From: an uncultured Treponema sp. | GTDB taxonomy: Bacteria > Spirochaetota > Spirochaetia > Treponematales > Treponemataceae | Assembly (NCBI GenBank): GCA_946615905.1 | Contig: CAMOIE010000001.1 | Coordinates: 170,318 to 234,317 of the forward strand | Direction of reading: 5' to 3' | Length of the DNA stretch: 64,000 bases | Shown: piece by piece, positions 56,785 to 64,000 of the stretch | Layout of the letters: every line of letters starts with the position of its first letter | How positions within the stretch are numbered: the stretch's first letter is position 1 | Notes under the pieces: generated by a model | What the model was told of the DNA's origin: nothing | What the model saw: only the letters and a program-made list of their open reading frames with translations | The model's database searches: none | Made by a program: the position numbers and the translations under genes

Positions 56785-58818
56785 ATGGAAAGTCTTGCAG
56801 AAAACGATTTGAAGAACGAGCTGAATCCCGAACAGTACGAAGCCGTCATGACGACAGACGGGGCGATTTTGATTATCGCAGGGGCAGGCTCAGGAAAAAC
56901 CCGGGTCATTACTTTTAGAATCGGTCACATGCTTGAGAAGGGAATCCCCCAGCACCAGATTCTGGCCCTGACATTCACGAACAAGGCCGCACGCGAGATG
57001 GAGGAAAGGGTCAAGCAGCTGACAGAAAAAAAGTTGCAGAATCTGACTGTCTCAACATTCCACGCTTTCGGGGTCAAAGTCCTGAGAAAGGATATAACCC
57101 GCTTGGGCTGGCGTGAAAATTTCTCGATTTACGATGAGACCGACCGCAACGCCCTGATTAAGGAGACCGGCCGGGAGCTGAACTACGCCCAGCAGGCCAT
57201 GGACATCTACCAGATTGGAATACTGATTTCAGACATAAAGACAGGCCGCAAGAGCTGGAACGCCGAGAACTCAATGTATAAGCAGCTCTACGAGGGCTAT
57301 CAGGAGGGCTTGAAGCTCTACAATGCGGTCGACTTTGACGACCTTATCTGCCTGCCCATAAAACTTTTCAAGGAATGCCCGGACGTGCTGGCCCGATACA
57401 GGGAACGCTACAAGTACATAATGGTTGACGAGTTTCAGGACACAAGTCACCAGCAGTACGAGTTCATGCGGCTTTTGGCCGACAAAAACGTGGCCGTGGT
57501 CGGTGACGATGACCAGTCAATCTACTCATGGCGGGGAGCCGACTATCAGAACATCATAAACTTTGAGAAGGACTTTCCCCACGTAAAGGAAATCCGTCTG
57601 GAGCAGAACTACCGGTCTACAGAGACAATTTTGGCGGCGGCGAACGGAGTCATCTCCCACAACACGAACCGCAAGGACAAAAAACTCTGGTCAGGTAACG
57701 GAAATGGAAAGCCAATTGAGGTTTTTCTTCCGCAAAACGAGACTGACGAGGCCGACTTTATCGTTGAGTCAATCCAGGGAATATGCGCGTCCGAAAAACG
57801 CAAATACGACGACTTCTGCGTTCTGATGCGGGCAAACACCCAGTCCCGCCCGATTGAGGAGGCCATGCTGCAGGCCAACATGCCCTACCAGATGTCAGGC
57901 GGAACCTCATTCTTCCAGAGGAAGGAAATCAAGGACGTTATCTCATACCTGAGGGTAATCGCCAACTCCGATGACGACGTGAATTTACTGCGCATAATCA
58001 ACACTCCCCGACGTGGACTGGGACGGGCGGCAATCGAGGCGATCAACGAGGTCGCAAAGAACATGGCAGTTCCACTCTGGGACGCGATCAAGGCGATAAT
58101 CGAATGCCCGCCGGAAGCCTGCCCGGTGAACGCTAAGACCGTGGCCGACTTGCAGTCATTTATCTCTCTGATTGAAAGCCACAAGTCTCTGGTAGGCGGA
58201 CGTGGACTTGCAAAAAAAGTCCGCGCCCTTGTGAGCGACATCCGCTACGAGGACTACCTTATCGGCGAGAACCCAAAATCCGAGAAGGCCGCAAGATTCA
58301 AGCTGATGAACATCGAGTCCCTGATAAATTCAATGGACTCCTGGGAAAACAACCCGGCCAACGGCGACCCGAATCTCTACAATTATCTCAACAGAATCAC
58401 ACTCTTGAGCAGGGATGACATGGACGACGATGAGCCTAAGGGCAAAGTCAACCTGATGACAATCCACGCGTCAAAGGGCCTTGAGTTCCCGGTCGTATTC
58501 ATAGCCGGAGCCGAGGAAGGACTGATTCCACACGGACGTGCCGTTGACGAGGGTGGAGACGCGGCAGTCGAGGAGGAGAGACGACTTTTCTACGTTGCGA
58601 TTACACGCGCGCGCGACAAGCTTTTCATCTCATCATGCATGAAAAGAAGGCACATGCAGTCGATAATCGAAGTGAAACCCTCCCGCTTTTTGGACGAGAT
58701 TCCCCAGAACCTTGTCGAGTACCACAAGGAGTCGGAGCCAGTCAGTCAGGAGACCGCCGCGGACTTTTTCGCCAGCATGAAAAAAAAGTTCTCCAAGCCG
58801 ATTGTTCCAGGCTTTTGA
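56785..58818 (+). CDS. UvrD/Rep-family DNA helicase (SF1A)
   Basis: 677 aa, close to the length of Rep. It is a 3'-5' helicase for repair and replication restart. Motif Q is LNPEQYEAV (13-21), Walker A GAGSGKT (33-39), Walker B VDEFQDTS, then GDDDQSIYSWRGA, LEQNYRS, NLMTIHASKGLEF and VAITRARDKL. It could be Rep, PcrA or UvrD; the C-terminus lacks the long Tudor-like tail of UvrD, so Rep is favoured slightly. The start region is close to that of the divergent J-domain gene. The ribosome site is weak. Confidence 0.92.
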   Translation: MESLAENDLKNELNPEQYEAVMTTDGAILIIAGAGSGKTRVITFRIGHMLEKGIPQHQILALTFTNKAAREMEERVKQLTEKKLQNLTVSTFHAFGVKVLRKDITRLGWRENFSIYDETDRNALIKETGRELNYAQQAMDIYQIGILISDIKTGRKSWNAENSMYKQLYEGYQEGLKLYNAVDFDDLICLPIKLFKECPDVLARYRERYKYIMVDEFQDTSHQQYEFMRLLADKNVAVVGDDDQSIYSWRGADYQNIINFEKDFPHVKEIRLEQNYRSTETILAAANGVISHNTNRKDKKLWSGNGNGKPIEVFLPQNETDEADFIVESIQGICASEKRKYDDFCVLMRANTQSRPIEEAMLQANMPYQMSGGTSFFQRKEIKDVISYLRVIANSDDDVNLLRIINTPRRGLGRAAIEAINEVAKNMAVPLWDAIKAIIECPPEACPVNAKTVADLQSFISLIESHKSLVGGRGLAKKVRALVSDIRYEDYLIGENPKSEKAARFKLMNIESLINSMDSWENNPANGDPNLYNYLNRITLLSRDDMDDDEPKGKVNLMTIHASKGLEFPVVFIAGAEEGLIPHGRAVDEGGDAAVEEERRLFYVAITRARDKLFISSCMKRRHMQSIIEVKPSRFLDEIPQNLVEYHKESEPVSQETAADFFASMKKKFSKPIVPGF

Positions 58819-58860
58819 TTTTGAGGCGGGTCGGACTTGGATAGGATGTCTTTTTCGTTT

Positions 58861-60045
58861 TTAGAATAAAAATTTTCCAGAAAGCGTGAGAGGGGCTTTT
58901 CCTATACTTGCGGCGGAAATATCTTCTGCGGTGTAAACGTGGTTTTCAAAGGCATCGGAGCTGCCGGTTCCGGTCAGTTCAGGAATTCTTATGAAGTTGC
59001 TTGCGATTTGAATCTTGCACCTAGGACTGATGTTGAAGTTCGCACCGAGTCCGATTCCCTTTTCGTTAACCCAGCCTTTTTTGTTGTTTCCGCCCAAACC
59101 TGTGTAGCCTTCGTGGTCGAAATTTGCGTAGTAAAGCCCGAAAAGCACGGAGAAAACTAGATCAACATGTTCCGTCACGTGGTAGGTGACCGCAAATGGC
59201 AGCCTGATTAAGAATTCCATGTTGCCGTTTTTTGCAAAAGGATTGTAGTCTTCCGTCTGGCCTTTTTTGTTTGTGTGCAAGTCCGTCGGATTTACTGCGT
59301 TCAGGGTTATGAATCCAGTCGGGCGCAGACCGATTGAAAAGTTGTCGATTTCCTTTGCGACTCCCGCCCAGAGACTAAAGGTATGGGGAATTGAAATTTT
59401 GTTGATTTTTGTTTGGTTTCCGGGGCCTTTCAGTCTAAATACGGCTAGGTATTTAAATCCGAATCCGTTGGAAGAGTCCTTGCTGTGGTCAAATTTGATG
59501 AAAGTGCGGGGAAACATTACATCGGCGTTCCACGGCTCCAAATACCAAAAGCTCCAGTCACAACCGGCGGCGATCCGATTTTGATAGTCGCTTTGACCAA
59601 AGGATTTTGCTATTGAAAGTCCCGGCATGGCTGTTCCTTTTCCGCCTGAATAGCAGAAGTCGTAGTAGCGGGCCTGTAAGGTCAGCATGTCTCCGATTCC
59701 AAGAGTGACGGCAAGTCCCAGGTCGGTCATATTTGACGGCCAATTTTTGTAGTTTGCAATCTGTTCGTAGAAAATCAGTGAGGCAAAAATGTCATTGTAT
59801 TCAGAGCTGATTCCAGCGTTCCAGTAATTTTGGTCGATTCCGCTGTAGGCTGTCGGAATGAAGTTTTGCTTGCGGCTGGCACTTTTCCAGTAAAAAACGT
59901 CAGTGTAGTCATCGTATTCAGTGTGAAAAACTCCGAATGATGCGGTTGAGCAGCCGCTCTGCTGTGTATGGCCGAAATTTATTGTCTGTGCGAAGGCCAT
60001 CGCTGATAAAAAGATAAAAAAGATTTTGAAAAATGTTGATTTCAT
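58861..60045 (-). CDS. predicted outer-membrane beta-barrel protein
   Basis: 394 aa. The signal peptide ends AMAFA-Q (about 19). The mature part has many short strands rich in Tyr, Phe, Gly and Asn and ends in LSGKFLF with a terminal Phe, as expected for assembly by BamA. The size would give about 12-14 strands. A FadL-like or porin-like role is possible, but I do not recognise a family. The gene lies alone between the helicase (converging) and a dispersed repeat. Confidence 0.65.
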   Translation of the reverse strand: MKSTFFKIFFIFLSAMAFAQTINFGHTQQSGCSTASFGVFHTEYDDYTDVFYWKSASRKQNFIPTAYSGIDQNYWNAGISSEYNDIFASLIFYEQIANYKNWPSNMTDLGLAVTLGIGDMLTLQARYYDFCYSGGKGTAMPGLSIAKSFGQSDYQNRIAAGCDWSFWYLEPWNADVMFPRTFIKFDHSKDSSNGFGFKYLAVFRLKGPGNQTKINKISIPHTFSLWAGVAKEIDNFSIGLRPTGFITLNAVNPTDLHTNKKGQTEDYNPFAKNGNMEFLIRLPFAVTYHVTEHVDLVFSVLFGLYYANFDHEGYTGLGGNNKKGWVNEKGIGLGANFNISPRCKIQIASNFIRIPELTGTGSSDAFENHVYTAEDISAASIGKAPLTLSGKFLF

Positions 60046-60101
60046 TGTTGCATTATAGATAAATAATTAATAATGAACAATGGACATTGGATTTCCTTCT
60101 G

Positions 60102-60205
60102 CTGCTTCCCGCCTCTGGCGGGTCGGGCTTTCCGGGGCTACGGCGTCTAACCGCGCCTCGGTGCTGTCGCACGTGCTTCGCACCCCCTCCAATCCCTAGC
60201 AGACT
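60102..60205 (+). repeat. dispersed GC-rich intergenic repeat
   Basis: It begins TGCTTCCCGCCTCTGGCGGG, as does the short element at 14500, and has GTCGGGCTTTCCGGGGCTACG, then GGTGCTGTCGCAC and an end CCCCCTCCAATCCCTAGC. It lies between the outer-membrane gene and the Lrp gene. It reads as a short open frame but ends quickly. Confidence 0.65.
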
Positions 60206-60290
60206 AGCAGTTTCAATTTTCCCCCGTGAATTGCTAAAAGGCGTGAAAGTTTATAAAATAGAAAAATATTAAAAGTTCCGGGGGATAATT

Positions 60291-60785
60291 ATGGACGGAA
60301 GCGAAGAAATCCTTGACCTTTTGCGGGAAAATGCCCGCCTCTCAATCAGCGACATTGCCGCCATGACTAAAAAATCAGAAGAGCAGGTAAAAGCAATCAT
60401 AAAGTCGCTCGAAGATGACGGTGTGATTTTGGGCTACAAGGCCGTGGTCAACCCGGAAAAAGAAAAGTCCGCAAAGGAAAAAGTCCGCGCGGAAATCGAG
60501 ATTCAGTGTCAGCCTGAGCGCGAGCATGGTTTTGACGGACTTGCTGACCGCATTTACCGCTTTCCGCAGGTAAAGTCGCTTTATCTGATGTCAGGCGGCT
60601 ATGACCTTAAAGTTGTTATTGAAGGCGACTCTTTGCAGGACGTGGCTTTTTTTGTTGCCCGCAAACTTTCTACGCTTGAGGGAGTCCGCTCCACAAAAAC
60701 CCACTTCTTCCTTAAAACCTACAAGGAGAACGACGTTCTTTACGTTGAGGACGAGATTGACCGCCGCGAAGGAGTGATGGCCTGA
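60291..60785 (+). CDS. Lrp/AsnC-family transcriptional regulator
   Basis: 164 aa. An N-terminal winged helix (ILDLLRENARLSISDIAAMTKKSEEQVKAIIKSLEDDGVI in parts) and a C-terminal RAM ligand domain (VKSLYLMSGGYDLKVVIEGDSL). Such proteins sense amino acids. It shares a base with the aminotransferase start (TGATG), so is coupled to it; this Lrp-aminotransferase pair suggests it senses the amino acid that the enzyme makes or uses. CCGGGGG precedes the ATG. Confidence 0.88.
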   Translation: MDGSEEILDLLRENARLSISDIAAMTKKSEEQVKAIIKSLEDDGVILGYKAVVNPEKEKSAKEKVRAEIEIQCQPEREHGFDGLADRIYRFPQVKSLYLMSGGYDLKVVIEGDSLQDVAFFVARKLSTLEGVRSTKTHFFLKTYKENDVLYVEDEIDRREGVMA

Positions 60786-61954
60786 TGAAATACGAAGACA
60801 GACTTTCCCGCACGATTCAGGAGACTCCTCCTTCTGGAATCCGTAAATTTTTTGAGATGCTGATTGGCCACGACGATGTGATTTCACTTTCTGTCGGAGA
60901 GCCTGACTTTCCGACCCCATGGACGATGCGTGAGGAGGCCTTTTATCATCTTGAGAAGGGGCACACTTCTTACACTTCAAACTGGGGATTGATTGAGCTG
61001 CGCGAGGAAATCGCAAAATACCTTGAGCGCTACAATATGTACTACAACCCCAAGAATGAGATTATAGTCACAGTCGGGGCCAGTGAGGGCGTTGACGCTT
61101 CTCTGCGCTGCATTTTGAACCCCGGAGATGAAATCATCGTCAGCCAGCCCTGTTATGTGAACTACACGACTTTGGCCAATCTTGCCGGGGCTAAGGTGAT
61201 TCCTCTGGACACCAGCAAGACAGGATTTTATCCGACCGCCGAGGCTCTTGAAAAGCTGATTACGCCGAAAACCAAGGCTGTGATGATTTGTTCCCCGAAC
61301 AACCCGACAGGCACTGTGATTCCGGCTGCGGAGCTTGAGAAACTTGCAAAGGTAATCGTGAAAAATCAGATTTGGTGTATTTCCGATGAGATTTACTGCG
61401 AGCTTATGTATGACGGCGAAAAACACGTCTCAATCGGCTCTTTCCCCGGAATGAAGGATTACGCGATCATTTTGAACGGATTTTCAAAGTCATTTGCAAT
61501 GACCGGCTGGAGAATCGGCTATATCGCGGCTCCGCAGGATTTGACCGCCCAGATTATAAAGCTGCACGGCTACAACACAATCTGCGCCCCGATTTTCAGC
61601 CAGTACGCCGCCGTTGAGGGGCTTCGCCACGGTTGGAGCGAGGTTGACCGCATGAGGACTTCCTACAGGCAGAGACGCAACCTGATGCTCAAGGCCTTTA
61701 ACGACATGGGAATCCCGGTTCCAGAGCCGAAGGGGGCTTTTTACATGTTCCCGGACATCACGAAAACCGGCATGACCAGCGCGGACTTTGCGACGGAGCT
61801 TTTCCAAAAGCACAACGTTGCGGTTGTTCCTGGCTCTGTCTTTGGTGACTGCGGCGAAGGCCATATCCGCGTTTGCTACGCTACCGCAGTTGACAAAATC
61901 AAAATCGCGCTGGACAGAATTGCCGAGATGGTCGCGGAAAAGACCGGCAGATGA
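60785..61954 (+). CDS. class I/II PLP-dependent aminotransferase
   Basis: 389 aa, fold type I. PLP Lys235 is in NGFSKSFAMTGWRIGY; SPNNPTGTV, SDEIYCELMYDG and the Arg in HIRVCYA (which binds the carboxylate) are present. The start (SLSVGEPDFPTP) is of the aspartate/aromatic Ig subgroup (PatA/AspC-like). It could make aromatic amino acids or aspartate; the window does not settle this. It is coupled to the Lrp gene. The 175 bases after it hold hairpins only. Confidence 0.9.
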   Translation: MKYEDRLSRTIQETPPSGIRKFFEMLIGHDDVISLSVGEPDFPTPWTMREEAFYHLEKGHTSYTSNWGLIELREEIAKYLERYNMYYNPKNEIIVTVGASEGVDASLRCILNPGDEIIVSQPCYVNYTTLANLAGAKVIPLDTSKTGFYPTAEALEKLITPKTKAVMICSPNNPTGTVIPAAELEKLAKVIVKNQIWCISDEIYCELMYDGEKHVSIGSFPGMKDYAIILNGFSKSFAMTGWRIGYIAAPQDLTAQIIKLHGYNTICAPIFSQYAAVEGLRHGWSEVDRMRTSYRQRRNLMLKAFNDMGIPVPEPKGAFYMFPDITKTGMTSADFATELFQKHNVAVVPGSVFGDCGEGHIRVCYATAVDKIKIALDRIAEMVAEKTGR

Positions 61955-62130
61955 AAACGCGTTAGCGGCTGTAAGGGCGTAAGTTGGCGATTGCTAATCG
62001 CCAATGCAGCGAAAGCGGAACCCTGAAAGACGCGCGAAGCAAACCGCAGGTTTGCGGCGAACGCCCTGAAAATCATTCTTTATTTATCATTCGTAAATTT
62101 TTGCCGATAATGTTAGCGGAGTAGTATTTT
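61955..62130. other. hairpin-rich intergenic stretch
   Basis: TTGGCGATT/AATCGCCAA (61984-62004) forms a nine-base stem with a GCT loop, and CCGCA/TGCGG (62044-62057) a shorter one. No U tract follows either, so they are not clear terminators. The stretch is probably another intergenic repeat. A GCGGAG site at its right end serves the TPR gene. Confidence 0.5.
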
Positions 62131-63468
62131 ATGGCAGGTTTAGTTGCAGCGGTAATTGTCGTCGCTTTTTTGGCACTCATGATTGTTATTGTCTCAAAAG
62201 GCTCAAAGGGTAAGGGAAAATCGGGCAAGCAGAAGACCCGCGCCCAGATTATTCGCGATGCAAACCGCAAGCTGGCTCAGGATGCCCATAACCCGGAAGG
62301 TCTCATTCCACTTGGAGAATTGTATTTTAGGGAACGCGCTTGGGACAAGGCCTATCCACTTTACGAGACGATGATGAACATTGCGGCGGCACATCAGGAG
62401 ATTGACCCCTACCTTGCCTCTATCCGTTATGGAATTTGTGCCCTCCGCCTGAATAAACTCCAGGAATCATTCAAAGGTTTGATGCTGGCTTATAAAGCCC
62501 GGTCGGATAATTTTGAGGTGAACTATTATTTGGGTCAGGCGTTTTTTCAGAACAAAGAATACGACAAGGCTGTTCCCCTGCTGAAAAAGGCGACCCTGCT
62601 GAACCCTGAGGCTTCCGGCCTTAGCAGAATGCTTGGAATGGCATTGTATCAGGGAAAACACTTTCGTGAGGCCCTGCCCCTGCTCAAAAAGGCTTTGGAC
62701 GAAAAGCCCGATGACAAGGAAGCTCTTTTTTCTATGGCGGATGCCATGCAGGAGTCAAGCTACGGGGAAAAGGCAATCAAAGTCTTTATGCACTTGCGTC
62801 CTGACCCGGAATTCGGAGCTAAATCATGTCTTTCTGCTGGAATGATTCACGAAAAGCAGGGAGACCCGGAAAAGGCCATGCAGGATTATGAAATCGGCTT
62901 GAAGCATCAGAATGCCGCGCCGGAAGTTGCTATTGAAATCCGCTACAGACTGGCTAACATTTGCTTTAAGTCAAATAATATCGCCCAAGGCTTGGCTTAT
63001 GTGCGTGAGATTCAGGCTGTCAACCCGACATACAAGGATGTTGCGACTCTTTCAACCCAGTATTCGGAATTGAATTCAAACCATAATTTGCAGATTTATT
63101 TGATGTCAGCTTCCAGCGACTTTGTTGCCCTTTGCCGCAAATTCGTAATGGGCTTTCATGCCCACGCCGTCACAAAAATCCACGACATTTCGGTTCAGCC
63201 GGACAATGTTGAGATTATGATTCACGTTGAGACGATGAAGTGGGAGTCAAACGAGCTTTTCAGATTCTACCGGTCTACTGGCGTTGTCGGAGAGCTTTTT
63301 ATCCGCGATTTGCACGGAAAGCTGACCGAAAGCAAAGCCGACAAGGGAATCTGCATTACGGCGGGAACCTACAGCGACGAGGCCAAAAAGTATGCTGACG
63401 GCCGCCCGATTGACCTTTACGACAAAAACACGCTGGTCAAAATGCTCAAAAAAATTGACCTTGCTTAG
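62131..63468 (+). CDS. membrane-anchored TPR protein with a Mrr-like C-terminal domain
   Basis: 445 aa. One N-terminal helix (about 3-22) then a Lys-rich segment, so the protein faces the cytoplasm. About six TPR units (e.g. NFEVNYYLGQAFFQNKEYD; ASGLSRMLGMALYQGKHFRE) run to about 330. The C-terminal 130 residues (DFVALCRKFVMGFHAH ... ITAGTYSDEAKKYADGRPID) resemble the Mrr-type restriction-endonuclease fold, but the catalytic Asp-(Glu/Gln)-X-Lys is not clear, so it may be inactive and used for binding. A TPR protein of this type is known in T. pallidum. GCGGAG precedes the ATG. Confidence 0.8.
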   Translation: MAGLVAAVIVVAFLALMIVIVSKGSKGKGKSGKQKTRAQIIRDANRKLAQDAHNPEGLIPLGELYFRERAWDKAYPLYETMMNIAAAHQEIDPYLASIRYGICALRLNKLQESFKGLMLAYKARSDNFEVNYYLGQAFFQNKEYDKAVPLLKKATLLNPEASGLSRMLGMALYQGKHFREALPLLKKALDEKPDDKEALFSMADAMQESSYGEKAIKVFMHLRPDPEFGAKSCLSAGMIHEKQGDPEKAMQDYEIGLKHQNAAPEVAIEIRYRLANICFKSNNIAQGLAYVREIQAVNPTYKDVATLSTQYSELNSNHNLQIYLMSASSDFVALCRKFVMGFHAHAVTKIHDISVQPDNVEIMIHVETMKWESNELFRFYRSTGVVGELFIRDLHGKLTESKADKGICITAGTYSDEAKKYADGRPIDLYDKNTLVKMLKKIDLA

Positions 63469-63478
63469 GTGATGGAAT

Positions 63479-64000
63479 TTACTTTTTAATCAGCACGAGG
63501 TTTCGCTCACGGATTTCGCCGTCAATCGGGTTTTCGGTTAAAAATGGCACTGTGAGCGGCAGGACTTCGTATTCGGGCATGTTTTTTCCCAGAGCCTGCA
63601 TTTCTTCCTCGATTTTGTCCTTTTTAGCCTTGTAGGCCGCAAGAATGCCCCCGTCTTTTAAGATTCTTCTTAGAACGTGGGTCATCTTTTTTTCGAGCGG
63701 GCGGAAGGCGCGGAAGACGCAGATGTCAAATCTCTTTTGCTCAAGGCGTTCTGCCTGATTTTCTTCAATTGTGACGTTTGCAAGATTCAGGCGGGCTTTT
63801 ACTTCATTTAAAAATCCGCAGCGTTTTTCCATTCTCTCGACCAGGGTAAAATGAATTTCTGGAAAGACAATCGCAAGGGGAATTCCGGGTAAGCCAGCTC
63901 CGGAGCCGATATCCGCGAATTCCGGCTTTTCGTATTTTGCCGCGAGTTTTTTTAATTCTGGATAGGCTGAGAGAGAGTCCAAAATGTGCTTTACGGCGGT
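63479..64000 (-). CDS. rsmG: 16S rRNA (guanine-527-N7)-methyltransferase RsmG (5' end cut by window)
   Basis: The minus-strand frame is open to the window edge (about 174 codons), so the start lies beyond 64000. Family marks: AVKHILDSLSAYPEL at the edge, then FADIGSGAGLPGIPLAIVFPE (SAM motif I), LVERMEKRCGFL and DICVFRAFRPLEK. RsmG methylates G527 of 16S rRNA; loss gives low-level streptomycin resistance in other bacteria. It converges on the TPR gene with a gap of ten bases. Confidence 0.93.
   Translation of the reverse strand, partial: TAVKHILDSLSAYPELKKLAAKYEKPEFADIGSGAGLPGIPLAIVFPEIHFTLVERMEKRCGFLNEVKARLNLANVTIEENQAERLEQKRFDICVFRAFRPLEKKMTHVLRRILKDGGILAAYKAKKDKIEEEMQALGKNMPEYEVLPLTVPFLTENPIDGEIRERNLVLIKK

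Overview
The window looks like chromosome of a host- or rumen-type Treponema (spirochaete), a fermentative anaerobe. Evidence read from the sequence: an archaeal-length PheT (574 aa); a MurA with Asp in place of the catalytic Cys; many spirochaete-style lipoproteins with loose lipoboxes (LLLSC, LFAC, SFLSC, FLSC); several outer-membrane beta-barrels; groES standing alone without groEL; pyruvate formate-lyase and an L-lactate-dehydrogenase-like enzyme; and a poly-G tract inside a secreted-protein gene. Species cannot be fixed from the sequence alone. No rRNA, tRNA, CRISPR array, transposase or integrase was found.

Layout. 1-4.6 kb: a truncated one-POTRA outer-membrane protein behind a perfect palindrome, then pheT, a 93-bp tandem repeat, an LDH-like gene and arfB. 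4.6-5.1 kb: a probable small RNA and hairpin elements. 5.1-13.7 kb (all minus): murA, pepT, aroF with a complete-looking transcription attenuator, folE2, pflB and a group-2 sigma factor. 13.7-22.5 kb: repeats, groES, a methyltransferase, an ACT protein, a rhomboid protease, ftsK, a CBM48 protein, metK with a structured leader, and nth. 22.5-26.7 kb: an accessory island made of two modules, each ending in an extra copy of the 3' end of nth; it carries an AAA ATPase, an XRE regulator, small and secreted unknown proteins (one with a G9 tract) and a HipB-like protein. 26.8-33.7 kb: mscS, metY, an orphan solute-binding lipoprotein and a copper operon (csoR, copA with a fused CopZ-like domain). 33.8-45.9 kb: a c-di-GMP phosphodiesterase, an mrp/C_GCAxxG_C_C/dus operon, tyrA, apt, a PHP phosphoesterase, a two-CNBD regulator, lapA-like, miaB, a LEA14-like lipoprotein and folD. 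46-64 kb: surface proteins, a rarA fusion, manA with a sugar-nucleotidyltransferase, htrA, map, a J-domain protein, a Rep/UvrD helicase, an outer-membrane protein, an Lrp-aminotransferase pair, a TPR protein and the start of rsmG.

The strongest discovery is the aroF leader: a promoter, a 31-residue leader peptide with 12 Phe/Tyr/Trp residues, a U-tailed terminator, and a 9-bp antiterminator pairing between the end of the leader ORF and the terminator's 5' arm. This is textbook ribosome-mediated attenuation, here apparently sensing all three aromatic amino acids. Other notable points: repeated insertion behind nth with regeneration of its tail; a CopA-CopZ fusion with an internal Shine-Dalgarno site; and a recurring promoter geometry (-10 box, 6-7 bases, start codon) at nine genes, predicting many leaderless mRNAs.
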